Assembly: GCA_963573315.1 (NCBI GenBank)
Contig: OY752142.1
Coordinates: 3,038,001-3,102,000, forward strand
Reading direction: 5' to 3'
DNA from: Entomortierella parvispora
Taxonomy: Eukaryota > Mortierellomycota > Mortierellomycetes > Mortierellales > Mortierellaceae
DNA length: 64,000 nucleotides
The notes beneath the pieces are model-generated. The model made no database searches. It was not told the DNA's origin and saw only the letters and a program-made list of their open reading frames with translations. The translations under genes and the position numbers were made by a program. The stretch's first letter is position 1. Each line of letters starts with the position of its first letter. Of this stretch, positions 47,239-58,672 are shown one piece after another.

Positions 47239-50011
47239 ATGGACGGAGGCGGACTCGTACTCAACTTTGCAGCCCCCTCAGGCGATGCTGCGCCAATGCG
47301 CATGGCCAAGCCCAAGGGAGGCCGTTGGAAGGACAGGGCCAAGGCCGTCAAGTCGGTGAAGCGCAAGATTGCCGTCGCTTCCCGCCCTGCCTCTTCTGCC
47401 CCCTCTTCATCTTCTTCAGCCTCAGCCTCTGCTTCAGATCCCATTGTCACTGCTCGGGAACAGGCCCAGGCCCGTGCTCATAATGCCTTTGAAGATTTCA
47501 TGGCGGGCGATTCTTCGGCTTCCAAGGAGGCCAAGCTCATGCACGGAAAATCGCAGGTGCAATCCTCCATCTTTTCGCCTGAAGACGACAAGATTGAAAA
47601 GGTATTTATCAAAAAAAAAAAAAACGGCGTGGAAGATGGCTCTTCTTTTGGATGAAATAACTCATGTTCATGAATCCAATGTATTATAGGTGAAAACTCT
47701 TCAACGCCCTATCGGCAAGCCTAGTAACGCCCCCCTCAACACTTCGACATTTACCGGTATCGGATTGGACGCTGATCTGGTCAAACACATGGAAGGAAAA
47801 CTCAGAGTCACCATGCCTACAGTCATTCAACAAAAGGCCATTCCTGTTCTGTTGGGACCTACCCGTAAAGTTGGCGATGATATTCCCAAAACCGATACCG
47901 ATGTTATTATTCAAGCCGAGACAGGATCGGGAAAGACTCTTACGTACCTCTTGCCTATTGTTAACCGTTTGATCGAATCTGAATCTTCACCTGCATTGGA
48001 TCTCGAGTCCAAACGTTCGATCGGTACTTTGGCCATCATCATGACACCCACACGCGAGTTGGCCAAGCAGATCTTGCAGGTTCTGGAAACTCTTTTGAGC
48101 ATGCCCGCCTCGTCCATCACAGGAAAGAAGCGCTCCCATTGGATTGTTCCTGGAATCGTGATCGGAGGAGACAAAAAGAAATCAGAGAAGGCAAGACTTC
48201 GCAAGGGCGTCAACATCTTGGTCGGTACTCCTGGACGTTTGCTGGATCATTTACAAAACACAAAGTCATTCGAAGTCCAGAGCTTGCGTTGGTTGGTCCT
48301 GGATGAGGCTGATCGTCTGCTGGAATTGGGATTCGAGGAGTCTATGACAGCCATCTTGAAAATTCTGGATGCCCGTGTCAAGATTGCGGCATCGGTGACG
48401 AGCGGGAATGATACCACCAAGGTCTGGCCTCAGAAGAGACAGACTGTCCTCTGTTCCGCCACGTTGTCGGATGAGGTCCAACGTCTTGCTGGATCATCGC
48501 TTGTGGATCCTATTTATATTAGTGCCAAGAAGGAGGTTGCCATCACGAAGGGCATTCCTGGAGAGGAATTGGTCACCAAGGAGGAGAAGCAAGCGCAGCA
48601 GTTCTCGACGCCGGAACAGCTGAAGCAGTTGTATGTGGTGGCTCAGGCCAAGCTTCGATTGGTCACTTTGACGGCGATGCTCAAGAATGCATTTGCGGTC
48701 AAGGACAAGAAGGCCAAGGCACCCAAGTTGGTTGTGTTCTTGTCTTCTTGCGATTCTGTCGATTTCCATCACGGATTGTTTGCTAATGCAGGCAAGGAGA
48801 CCAAGAAGGAGCCTTCTCAGGATGGGTTCTTTGGACAAAACTATAATGACGACGACGACGAGGATGAGGGCAAAGCGGATGAAATTCCAGACTTTGTCTC
48901 TGCAGCCAACCGTATTGATGCAAAGTCGATCACGGACGAGATGTACAAGGCCAAGCGTGAGACCGAGAGGGCGAACGCCAGGAAGGCCAGGGCCCAGCTG
49001 TCGCTGATGGGTGCCATCCTCCCCGATGTGCCCCTATTCCGTCTCCATGGAAACCTCGCCCAGGGATTGAGAACCGATACCTACTTTGAGTTCTGCAAGG
49101 CGCCCAGCGGTGTGTTGTTTGCGACCGATGTGGCAGCTCGTGGTCTGGATCTGCCCGATGTGAGTCATATTATCCAGTACGATCCTCCCTCGGATCTTAA
49201 GGACTATGTCCATCGTGTGGGCCGTACTGCCCGTTTGGGACGTGATGGTGAGGCGGTGCTGTTCTTGCTGCCCAGTGAAATCAAGTACCTGGAACTCCTT
49301 ACAGCCCAGGGTCTCCCCACCCAGGAGGTGACGGTGACCAACATTTTGATGAAGCTGGCTCCTCCAAAGTCGACAGACTATCAACAACCCGCGACCGACA
49401 TCCAAAACAGTTTTGAGCGGTATAACCTTCACACGCCCGAGGTAAGCCTGTTATTTTCAATATTGTTTTTTTATTTGGTTAATTCAATTGGATTCCCTGG
49501 AGAGAGAGGGATGTACAAAAGGAACGATACGCGTCTTGTTTTCAAGATGGCTCTCGTGTACGTGTCACCGGTTTTTTTTTATTGTTGACATTTTCGTTTT
49601 CTAACAAACCCGTATTTTGTGAATTAGAACATGGCGATCGCTCGTGGAGCTTTCTGGGCGTTTGTGAAATCGTATGCGACACATCCTGCGGCCGAGAAGC
49701 ACATTTTCCACATCAAGAACTTGCACCTGGGCCATATTGCAAAGAGTTTTGCTCTTCGAGAGGCGCCCTCGGATATCCCTCAGCCCAAGAAGAAAAAGGT
49801 GGGCGCTGGCGGCAAGAATGGACACCGCCCAGGTGTAGATCCGGATGATGAGACGCGTGTGGTGAGAAAGTCACAAAAGGAGCGCGAGAAGGAGGAGCGA
49901 GCCAAGCCCAAGATTGTGTTGAAGCGCAAGAACGACATGAGCGAGTTTGCGGTGGGAGACTACAAGTCGTTGGTGGGCCCGATGCTGAAGCGCAAGAAGA
50001 AGACAAAGTAG
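47239..50011 (+). CDS. DBP7: DEAD-box ATP-dependent RNA helicase DBP7 (DDX31-like)
   Basis: Three exons (47239-47601, 47690-49441, 49628-50011) encode 832 residues. All helicase motifs are visible: [14 protein letters not shown] with [10 protein letters not shown] (Q motif), AETGSGKT (I, about 197-204), PTRELAKQ (Ia), [24 protein letters not shown] (II, about 323), CSATLSD (III), [17 protein letters not shown] (V) and [15 protein letters not shown] (VI, about 628). The C-terminal domain AFVKSYATH...[21 protein letters not shown] is characteristic of Dbp7/DDX31, nucleolar helicases needed for early 60S ribosome assembly. An acidic insert (about 505-520) separates the RecA lobes. The C-terminus is Lys-rich, as expected for nucleolar localisation. 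The N-terminal 110 residues are basic and Ser/Ala-rich. Start and junctions are well supported. Confidence 0.94.
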
Positions 50012-50682
50012 AGGCTTGTTCATGTCTGCACACACAGGCACACAGATATTTTATTTTACCCCCCACACCCTTCACCTACACCTATCCAATGTATCATAGA
50101 CAATCGCATAGTAAAAAAGCACGACAGACATTTGCATTTAGCCACCCTCCATGTGGAACACAGGGTGTAAGGAAGAGAAGAAAGGAAGGAAGGAAGAGCA
50201 AACGAAAAATAGAGGCAGGGGATGAGAGCAGCAGGGACAGACAGGCAGACCGACAACAGCCCGGCGATCGGCTGAAGATATTCGCGTGAAGAGCGAAAGA
50301 AAGAACGAACGAGGGAAAAGAGAGCGCCCGTTTTGTTTTCCTGATCTCCCTGATCTCGCTTCCCTTTCCTTCCTCTCTCTCTCTTTGTCATCCATTCATC
50401 CTCTCATCCATCCATTCTCTCTCTCATCCATTCTCTCTCATCCATCCAGGCAAGGCAAGGCAAGGCAGGACAGGACAGGACAGGACAGGACAACATCCCT
50501 CTCTCCATTCATTCATTTCATTTCATCTCATTTCTTCTTCTTCTTCTTCTCTCTCTCTCTCTCTCCTCCCCGCGTCTGATCCGATCCGGCGATCGCGCAG
50601 AGTGTCAGAGTCGTGTTTTTCATATTGTTGTTTCTTGACCTTCACATACACACCAAGCAGCATCGATAGCAACAACAACAAA

Positions 50683-50731
<49 letters not shown>

Positions 50732-50932
50732 GCAACATCAACCACACACACAGACAGAAAGGTGCCTTGCTGCAGGACAAGACCGGACAGAGAACATTGT
50801 TGTAGCCAGGCTCTATCCTCTCCTCTCGCTTCCACCAACTGAGCCAGCCGCTGTCTATACCCAACCACAAGAACGTTCATCCCTCCATCCCTCCGTCCAG
50901 TCTCTCCTTCCACAGACATTCGACGCGTGCGC
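50012..50932. repeat. Intergenic leader with tandem pentamers and CAACAA tract
   Basis: This 921-bp spacer contains AAGGC then GGACA pentamer repeats (about 50447-50493), a (TTC)n/(TC)n run (about 50532-50565) and a CAA/CAG repeat (about 50670-50735). These probably form the 5' leader of the PGAP1-like gene. No gene is recognised. Confidence 0.6.
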
Positions 50933-53900
50933 ATGCCATCACCAGCCTCTGGTCACCACCAGCATGTTCAGGTCGACACGGACGACTCTCCACTTCCCCC
51001 TCCCTCTACTTCTTCTCCCGCCAACTCCTCCTTTTCTTCTTCGCCCTCGTCCCGCCATCTCTTGTTGTCCATGAACCACGACGTCGACGACCACGAATAC
51101 CACCCCCACCATCACCACCACCCCAACAACAGCAACAACACCCACCGGGGTTCCAGCATCGGCTCTTCTAACGGCAACGCGCCTCTTCACCCCGCCGGAC
51201 TCGCGAGCGGGAAGCGGTCGTCCATGGGCTCCTCAAGAACTTCCCCAGGGGGCGGCAGCAGCAGCAGCGGTCGTCCGAACGGACGCCAGGGCGCTCATCA
51301 GAGCCACCATGGAGCAGACAGTGCTAGCAGCAACAGCAACGGTCTATCGAGCCTGGACCCTCATGGACTGCACGATCGAGGCATGGACCCTGCCGAGCTC
51401 ACAAAGACGTCGCCCCGCCATCATGCTCATCAAAAGGTCATCCATCAGGACGGAATGCAAAGCTCCAATTCAAGCCCAAGTGCGGAGCAGACCCATCTCC
51501 CGCGTCGGTCGGAAAGACTCCGCTACAGCAATGGCCACAATAGCAGCAACAGCAATACCGCTAATCCTCAATACGGATCCCCTACGTACCATAGCGAGAG
51601 GAACAGCTATCCTTCGCGGCGACTGTCGGCTTCAATACATTCCCATAACGCGTCGCCGTCTTCTCCTACCTCCATCTCAACAGCCTCCTCTTCACCAACT
51701 GCCAGTGGAGCCTCGACCTCAACGCCCACGTCGCCCTCACAATACGCGCTTCCTTATAGTCACAGCAGCAGTACAAGCGGCCATCATAGCCATCGGGATA
51801 AGGACGAGTCATCCTCAGGGACAGCAGACCTTCTCTACGCATCATCATCGTCAACATCAGCATCTACTACACACCAGCCAAACGGGCGATCCAGAACACG
51901 CAGCAAATCGCATCCCGAGCTTCCCAACATACCCTTACTCCAGTCTTGTCGATCAGCTTCTGTGGGTTGTTCGGCACCGATGGCGACCCTATTTCTAATC
52001 TCGATGGCTCTGCTGGGCTGTATCTTCCACTCGAATTTCTATCGACAAGTCGACAGGGATAATTGCGAGTTCACATACATGCAGCCAAAGTATTTTAAGC
52101 TGCTGGGCTTTGATCGAGAGCGGACGGCTTTTGCAGGCAAATATGGGTTGCTACTGTTCCGGGATCGATACGATTATGAAGTCCCAGTGCCATCCCACAT
52201 GCTCAAGGAGTACATCAACAACGTCTATACCATCGACAAAGAAGCCAAGGTAAGAGCGGGGTCACAGCATGCCGTATACCCCATGAAAATATTGACAATT
52301 GAAAGACTGTCCAACAAGACAACTTGTATTAACAGGGGGGATACTTGGTTTCTGTTGGTTTCAATTGATCCCGATCGGTTCAGGTACGGCCACTTGGAAT
52401 CCCAGCTTTGTTCATCCCAGGAAACGCAGGAAGTGCAAAGCAGGTGCGCTCAATTGCCAAGGAGGCATCACGATATTACTATGAGACATATTTGCCAGAA
52501 AGGTTGCGGATCGGATCTACAATGTCACGGCCTATCGACTTTTTCACGGGTAAGCAAAGGCCCTGGTCTTAGTAACGGAATTGAATTATGATGCCTTCTT
52601 CAACCTTTTCTAAATCACTCTTCCTTTCGCCTCTTCTCTTTTTTTTCTCTTCAGTGGATTTTAACGAAGAGTTTTCTGCTCTACATGGACATTCACTTAT
52701 GGAGCAGGCTCAATTTCTGAACGACGCGATCGCCTACATTCTTTCGCTCTATGAGGACAATCGATCACTGGACCCAAATCTACCTCGACCAACTTCAGTT
52801 CTGATCCTTGGACATAGTATGGGAGGCGTGGTGGCTCGGTCACTATTCACGATGAAAAACTACAAGCCAGGGTCCGTCAACACTATCGTGACTGCAGCAA
52901 CCCCACACATGGTCCCGCCGGTGACTCTTGACTTTGAGATCAGCAACATTTACAACACGATAGAAAACTATTGGATAAGGGGATTTCTTGGCCCAGATGC
53001 GCCCCTGCGGAATGTGTCGCTTGTGTCAATAGCAGGCGGCAACCTCGATATTGTGGTCAATGGTGATTCCGGCAACATCCATAATCTAGTACCGCAATCA
53101 AACGGATTCTCAGTATTTACGTCCTCGTTTCCTCACGCATGGGTCGGTGCGGATCATGTTGCGATCCTTTGGTGTAACCAAATTGCCACAGTCATCGGAA
53201 AGACATTGATTGATATTGTGGATGCAAGTTACTCGGAGCAAGTCAAGCCTTTGCAAGAGCGAATGAAGATCTTTCGGAATCGATTCTTGACAGGCATCGA
53301 GGATCATGTCGAGAAGGCTACTTATTTATCAGGTAAGGGATAGGTGCCGTGTTTCTTTGTTATTACTACGCGACGTAGGATTGATCTGATAAGCGCGCTG
53401 GATTCTTACTTTTCTTCTTCGTTTTCTAACAGACACAGAGACTATTGAGCTGACGGCGGTAGACTATACGATAGTGGACCCGAAGCATCCTTTGGTCTAT
53501 CCACCCAAAAACAGTGCCTCACATGATGTGGAGTCGGCCAATCCTCACTTCTATGTCATCCCCATACCTGTTGGCTCTAATGTGGTGGACACGTTCAACC
53601 TGGTCACGGACTATACTCTGGAGGTGGGTAGTCGACTGGAAACCCTGCTGTGCCTGGATCAAACGCCGGAGCGCTCTGTTGCAACACCATCAACACTCTC
53701 TTGTAGACACCATAACCTTTCAGCCATTCCTATTCCTGCCTCACCAGTGCAGCCAGCGTCTTCAACTTCATCACAAGGAACTCGGTACATCAAGGGCCAG
53801 GAGTTTCGCTTTATTAGTCAGAAATTGGATACGATCAAGGATGCTCACTATGTCGTGATTAAAGACCTCGGACGGAAGGTTGGAGAGACTGGATTCGTGA

Positions 53901-55992
53901 TTGCAGAATTCGGGTCCGAGAAGAACAGCACCTTGACAGTGCCTACAACCACTTTCAGTAAGAACATGTGAATGGGGGCTGTTTTGAACTTGCAGACCTG
54001 CAGGCTGTGTGATAGGATTAAAATGATCACTATAATTAACTGCTTGCTCTCTGCCTAATAGGTCTTTGGAGTAATGGCTTCCGCATGCATGCTTTCCCAG
54101 AGAGACCATCATTGGTCTCGACCCTTCGGTTCCCCAACATTGACAACAGCCTGCTGACCTATACCCTAACAGTTGAACGTCAAGGCTGTCGCGCACCTCA
54201 AAAGTTTGCACCAATGATGAGAAGATCCAGCTGGCTCATGTATGAGGATCGATACACACCCAATGTGGCAGATCAGGAGTCGGTTGACATTAATTTTCAT
54301 GGTGATATCCCTTACTTTGAACGAATCCAACTCCCGGGCAAAAAGGGGATAGAACTTCGATTCTGGATGGATCCCAGCTGTCCTGTGCAGCTTTCGTTGA
54401 ATATGCAAGTGGACAGATATGGCAGTATGGGCAAGGTGTTGATTCGATACAGGATGGTGGTCCTCGTGTTTACGTATTTGGTCGTGATCTTGACATTGCG
54501 GGCGCAGTTTCGAGCTTGGAATCGAGGCGAACCGTTCAAACCTTTTGGGATGATGATCTCGCAATTGATCCAAAGCACGTTCTGGAAGTTTTCGCTCCTC
54601 TTGGCCGTCATTGCGTTCCTGCAGTCTCTTCAAGCTAGGACGATCGTGGCCTTTGATCCGATTGGGGGTTCTGGATCGGGATCGAGGCCTGTTAATTCGA
54701 ATGCAGAAGAGGAGATTCTGTATGGCCCTGGTGGTCCTGGCGGCCGATATCCCACATATCCAGGATCAAGGGAGGGACTGGGCCAGGATGCGTATGAGCG
54801 AATGGTCCGGGCTAGAATTGCGAGGAACGAGTCGTGGTTTTCGAGCTTTCGACTCGGTGACGTGCTTTTGGGCGCCAATGATCCGTTCTTTTGGTTTTTG
54901 GCACCAGTCTTTTTCCAGATCTCGATCGGGATTGTGATCTTGATCTGGATGCTGTTGAGTGGACTAGTACGGTCGGTAGCAGCGCTGTTGACATTTGTGT
55001 CCAAAAGAGGAGGGCGGTACGCGATCGGACAAACTATTGGGAATATGTTGTCCAAAAGGTAATGTTCATTGATTGACTGGGCTTCTGAGCCCTAGGGGCA
55101 GAGAGAGTGTCAAGTCTGTTTATACTCATTCTTTATATCATTGACTCGTCTAGGTCGCGTGGAGTCCGACGGAGAGTGATCACCACCATCATCTTGTTCA
55201 TTATGGTGGCGACATTTGTACCATACCAATTCGCTTTTGTTGTTGCTGTTCTTGTCCATATTGTCTCTTGTGTTCGGTCGCTCCTGACTGCGCAAAAAGC
55301 GGTAAGGCTTCACCCCTGCCAACCGTTATATAGCTATTGTATGGTGCATTGAGAAGCTCATGCTGACTTTTTGCTTCCCCTTCCCGACTTTTCTATTTGA
55401 TTATCTAGAGCACTTCAAGAGTGCAGGCGGCGTGGGACCGATACCATTATTTAATGTCAATCTTTGTCATGTTCTTCTTGCTGCTGCCTTGTACTCTACC
55501 TGTGTTGATGGTCTGGATCCGAAATCTGTCTGTTCAGTGGTACGAGCCGTTCTCCTCTGATCACCGACTCGACTATATCGCGCCATTTATCTTTTTCGTG
55601 GAGGCCATCACGGATGGAGCCATGATCCCAAGGACTCCAGAGAAAGGGTGAGTACACCAGATATTGTGGAGCAGGGAAGGCTCTCTTGATTCATTCGTGA
55701 ATATCTCTTTTCATCAAAGGTGTCCCCAACATTAATTTCTTCCGCCTCTTCATTACTTCTCATTCCTACTAGATACGCAGCAATTACGATGGGCATCCTG
55801 AACTACATCATATTCTTCTTAATCTTGTTTGGGGTCCGGTACAGCTGGCAGATCTTTTTCATGTCCCGAATCTGGATTGTGTGGCTGTTGATCTTGCAAC
55901 TCAAGGACACGGAGATAGCCATGGGCCTCACAAAGACGATCGAACACCATTGCAGCCGGGCGTTTAACCGCCCCGGCAAAAAACAAAAATAA
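50933..55992 (+). CDS. BST1: GPI inositol-deacylase (PGAP1/Bst1-like) with long N-terminal extension
   Basis: Eight exons (50933-52249, 52384-52549, 52655-53332, 53433-53957, 54062-55058, 55154-55301, 55409-55647, 55773-55992) encode 1429 residues. Residues 1-347 are a Ser/His/Pro-rich disordered region. A membrane anchor ([16 protein letters not shown], about 350-366) is followed by [11 protein letters not shown] and [16 protein letters not shown]. Then come [18 protein letters not shown] and the lipase elbow [12 protein letters not shown] with nucleophile Ser at about 549. [13 protein letters not shown] supplies the catalytic His region. The C-terminal third has about six to eight transmembrane helices. 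The enzyme removes the acyl chain from inositol of GPI anchors in the ER, allowing export of GPI proteins. The extension is far longer than the usual short cytosolic tail. All junctions keep phase. Confidence 0.93.
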
Positions 55993-56577
55993 TCATAGAG
56001 AACAATAATAAAAAACACAAAAAACATTCAAAACGATTATTTGCCACACTGTCTTCCGCCAGATTAAGATTGAGCCCTGGGAGCCGAAACTTGTGTGACG
56101 CGACGATCAATCTTCTTCACTGTCATTCAGAGTCAACTGAGTTCTCTCGTACACATCAGTCCCATTTGACGCCGACAAGCCAACAATGTCATTGCACTAC
56201 ATCTTTTTTTATCTTTTCCACTTTGCCAGACGCGTATTCAGAACGGAATTTCTCTTTATCCCTTTTTTTTGGTCCAATACCACCATGTACTTGGTGCCTA
56301 ACAATGTGGCGGTATGAAGTTTGTCTATACACGCTTTTAAAATTCCTGTAGACTAATACCCAGTGCTGGAGAGAATCCCTCCAGTACGAAAAAACCGCAC
56401 AAGACCTGCCGACCATGCCTTGAGCCAAGGAGCTAACGGACCAACCAGCGCCATTGGTTTGCAGATGGATGGTAAAACAAAGGATGATATCGAATATCAA
56501 CAGAGGCCATGTTTTACGCTTCCTGCCATGAGAAGCTCCAAGTAGTTGATCTCATTCGTAGGCAGCAGCCTTCCACT
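55993..56577. other. Spacer before the repeat island
   Basis: About 585 bp downstream of the PGAP1-like stop. An A-rich 3' flank (AATAATAAAAA near 56005) fits polyadenylation. The rest has no recognisable gene, RNA or repeat copy. Confidence 0.45.
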
Positions 56578-57780
56578 ATTCAACATTGCTGCTCAAAGTC
56601 GGGGCTCACCTGATAGTTACGGTAACCTCGAGTGCGGCCGCGAATCTGAGAATCGGGTGTTTTTTCACGACCATAGGAAAGTTGAGGGATTTTCGATTTT
56701 ATCACCCGAATCGAGCCAACACACTTGGTCCCACTCGCGCGCCATGATCATTGCTGTTCAAAGTCACTGGTCACCTGACAGTTACGGTAACTTGGAGAGC
56801 GGCCGCGGATCTGAGAACGCTCCTCGCTAGCGACTCACGTCGGAGACATGGATTTCTCATGGGAGTTCATCGAACTTCTTCTGTATGGTGAACATGAGCA
56901 GATCCTCCCCACGAGCAACATCAGTGCAATTGCACTTCTAACAACCGTCCTTCATCAGATCTGGATATTTCATTTTCTCCACATCCTCGAGGACCAACCC
57001 TTCGACGCCACCCAGGTGACAACGTCCATTGATCTTGCGGTCAACAAAATTGTCAACCAGAACGAGTATCGGCGACGCGTACAGGAGGAACGCAGCCGTG
57101 AGTCAGCAACTGACCCCAACTCAGGCCCCACGACCCCCCAAACCTAGCATTTCTTCTTTTATTTTCTTCTATACCTGTATTTTTATCTTTTAGTACCACC
57201 CCCGTAGTGCTTGTTGTAACTCAAATTTGATCGTAGTAGCGCCGCCTGAAGATGTAGGGGCACTGGATTTCTTGGACACTGACCCAAATAAACCAGATAA
57301 AAACCGCGGATCTGAGAATCGGGTGTTTTTTCACGACCATAGAAAAAATAAGGGATTTTTGATTTTATCATCCAGATTGATGCTCCTCGGCAAGAAACAC
57401 TCAGCGCACTTGGTCCCAGGCGCATGCGATGGCTTTTTACTAGTCGACATTGCGGTTCAAAGTCGCTGGTCACCTGACAGTTACCTTAACTTTGAGCGGG
57501 GCCGCGGATCTGAGAATCTGGTGTTTTTTCACGACCATAGGAAAGTTAAGGGATTTTCTGGACAGCAGTGTCGACTAGTAAAAAGCCATCGCATGCGCCT
57601 GGGACCAAGTGCGCTGAGTGTTTCTTGCCGAGGAGCATCAATCTGGATGATAAAATCAAAAATCCCTTATTTTTTCTATGGTCGTGAAAAAACACCCGAT
57701 TCTCAGATCCGCGGCCGCACTCGAAGTCACTGTAACTGTCAGGTGGCTAGCGACTTTGAACTGCAATGTCGACTAGTACA
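56578..57780. repeat. Island of a ~200-bp repeat unit, at least five copies, direct and inverted
   Basis: A recurring unit begins near ATTGC.GTTCAAAGTCGC and continues through CACCTGACAGTTAC and GCGGCCGCGGATCTGAGAA. It then has GGTGTTTTTTCACGACCAT and AAGGGATTTT, and ends in GGCTTTTTACTAGTCGAC before the next unit starts. Copies: A about 56585-56747, B about 56750-56820 (short), C 57304-57448 (left part missing), D 57449-57560 (truncated), E about 57570-57780 in inverted orientation and nearly complete. A and B diverge clearly from C to E. The unit resembles a satellite or a non-autonomous element; I do not recognise a family. A small frame at 56848-57147 between copies B and C (MDFSWEFIELLL...) is not assigned a function. 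Confidence 0.75.
57304..57714. repeat. Perfect 145-bp inverted repeat with 121-bp spacer
   Basis: The left arm (57304-57448) and right arm (57570-57714) are exact reverse complements over 145 bp by direct comparison. Both are bounded by CCGCGG outside and GTCGAC inside. The spacer (57449-57569) holds a further truncated copy of the same unit. Transcription through it would give a long hairpin RNA. Confidence 0.92.
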
Positions 57781-58600
57781 AAGATTTTATTCCGTGCGTC
57801 ACCATTGCAGCTGCGTTTCTGCTGTCAAGAACCGTCGATTTGAATCGCATATGCAAGTAGCGCCTTTATTAGCCTAGATCGAGCCTTCCAAGAGTGTTGA
57901 CTTCTATGGTATCGAAATGAAAAAAAAAGTGAAGAGCACCAAAGATGTTTCAGCCTTGAGTGGTTGTATTGACTGGTCTCGAGGTTTGCGCCACAGTAGA
58001 TGATCAAAGGATTCCTTTAGATGACAGCCCATGACCTGACAGGTGAAAGACCAATTAGCGAGTATAAATATTTAGGCAGGCTCATGAGACCGTTTCTCTG
58101 CAATTCAGGAGACGAAAAGTCCTCCTTGCTGGTGCAATGGTACGCATCTACATTGTTGAACTCGTTAAAAGTCTTTACGCGTCAAGAAGAAGCCTTGGGT
58201 GACCATAGATTAAATCTTTTGAGGGACATTTAAAAATACAGAGATCGAGCAGGACAGGTTGGACGTGAGGTTGTTCGCCACAAACAACCTTTGTGTTTCG
58301 TCGCTTGCTTCAAACATACAGAAACTGATCCATATAAGCAATCGCGTTACCACCTTTTTGGGAGTCTCTAGGAAGACACCAGACGATACGAAAAAGCGAT
58401 ATAAGCAGATATTGGGTAGGTGTAAACCATGAGTTCCAAGCATGAGAATTCCGAGGCGAGGCGACGAGTTTGTTCTGCCAATAGCAGTTGGGATGTTGAC
58501 GTTCCCAGAGCAGACCGTCAACCGACTACGATGCATTTGCTACTTCCCCTTCACACCAGATTTCCACACCATCGCAGACATTGAGAAATGTCCATAGTTT
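57781..58600 (+). pseudogene. Decayed coding relic next to the repeat island
   Basis: On the plus strand two adjacent stretches read like protein in shifted frames. The first (58021-58233) gives a piece with ISEYKYLGRLMRPFL and ALGDHRLNLLRDI, then a stop. The second (about 58237-58432) continues one frame over as TEIEQDRLDVRLFATNN, then HISNRVTTFLGVSRKTPDD and KKRYKQILGRC, then stops. A third bit near 58440-58590 reads PRRGDEFVLPIAVGMLTFPE. The KYLG motif is seen in reverse-transcriptase regions of non-LTR elements, but that is thin evidence. I cannot assign a family; a frameshifted transposon or gene remnant is the best description. There is no intact start-to-stop frame. Confidence 0.3.
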
Positions 58601-58672
58601 ATTATGAAATGTTGATGATGTTGTTGTTGCTGTGTACCGTAAAATCCTGCCTCCTGCTAATACTCCTCGTGA

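Noticed and set aside
57183-57877. Open frames on both strands through the repeat island
   Set aside because: The frames exist because the unit is repeated and inverted. The same peptide appears on both strands, which indicates repeat structure rather than a gene.
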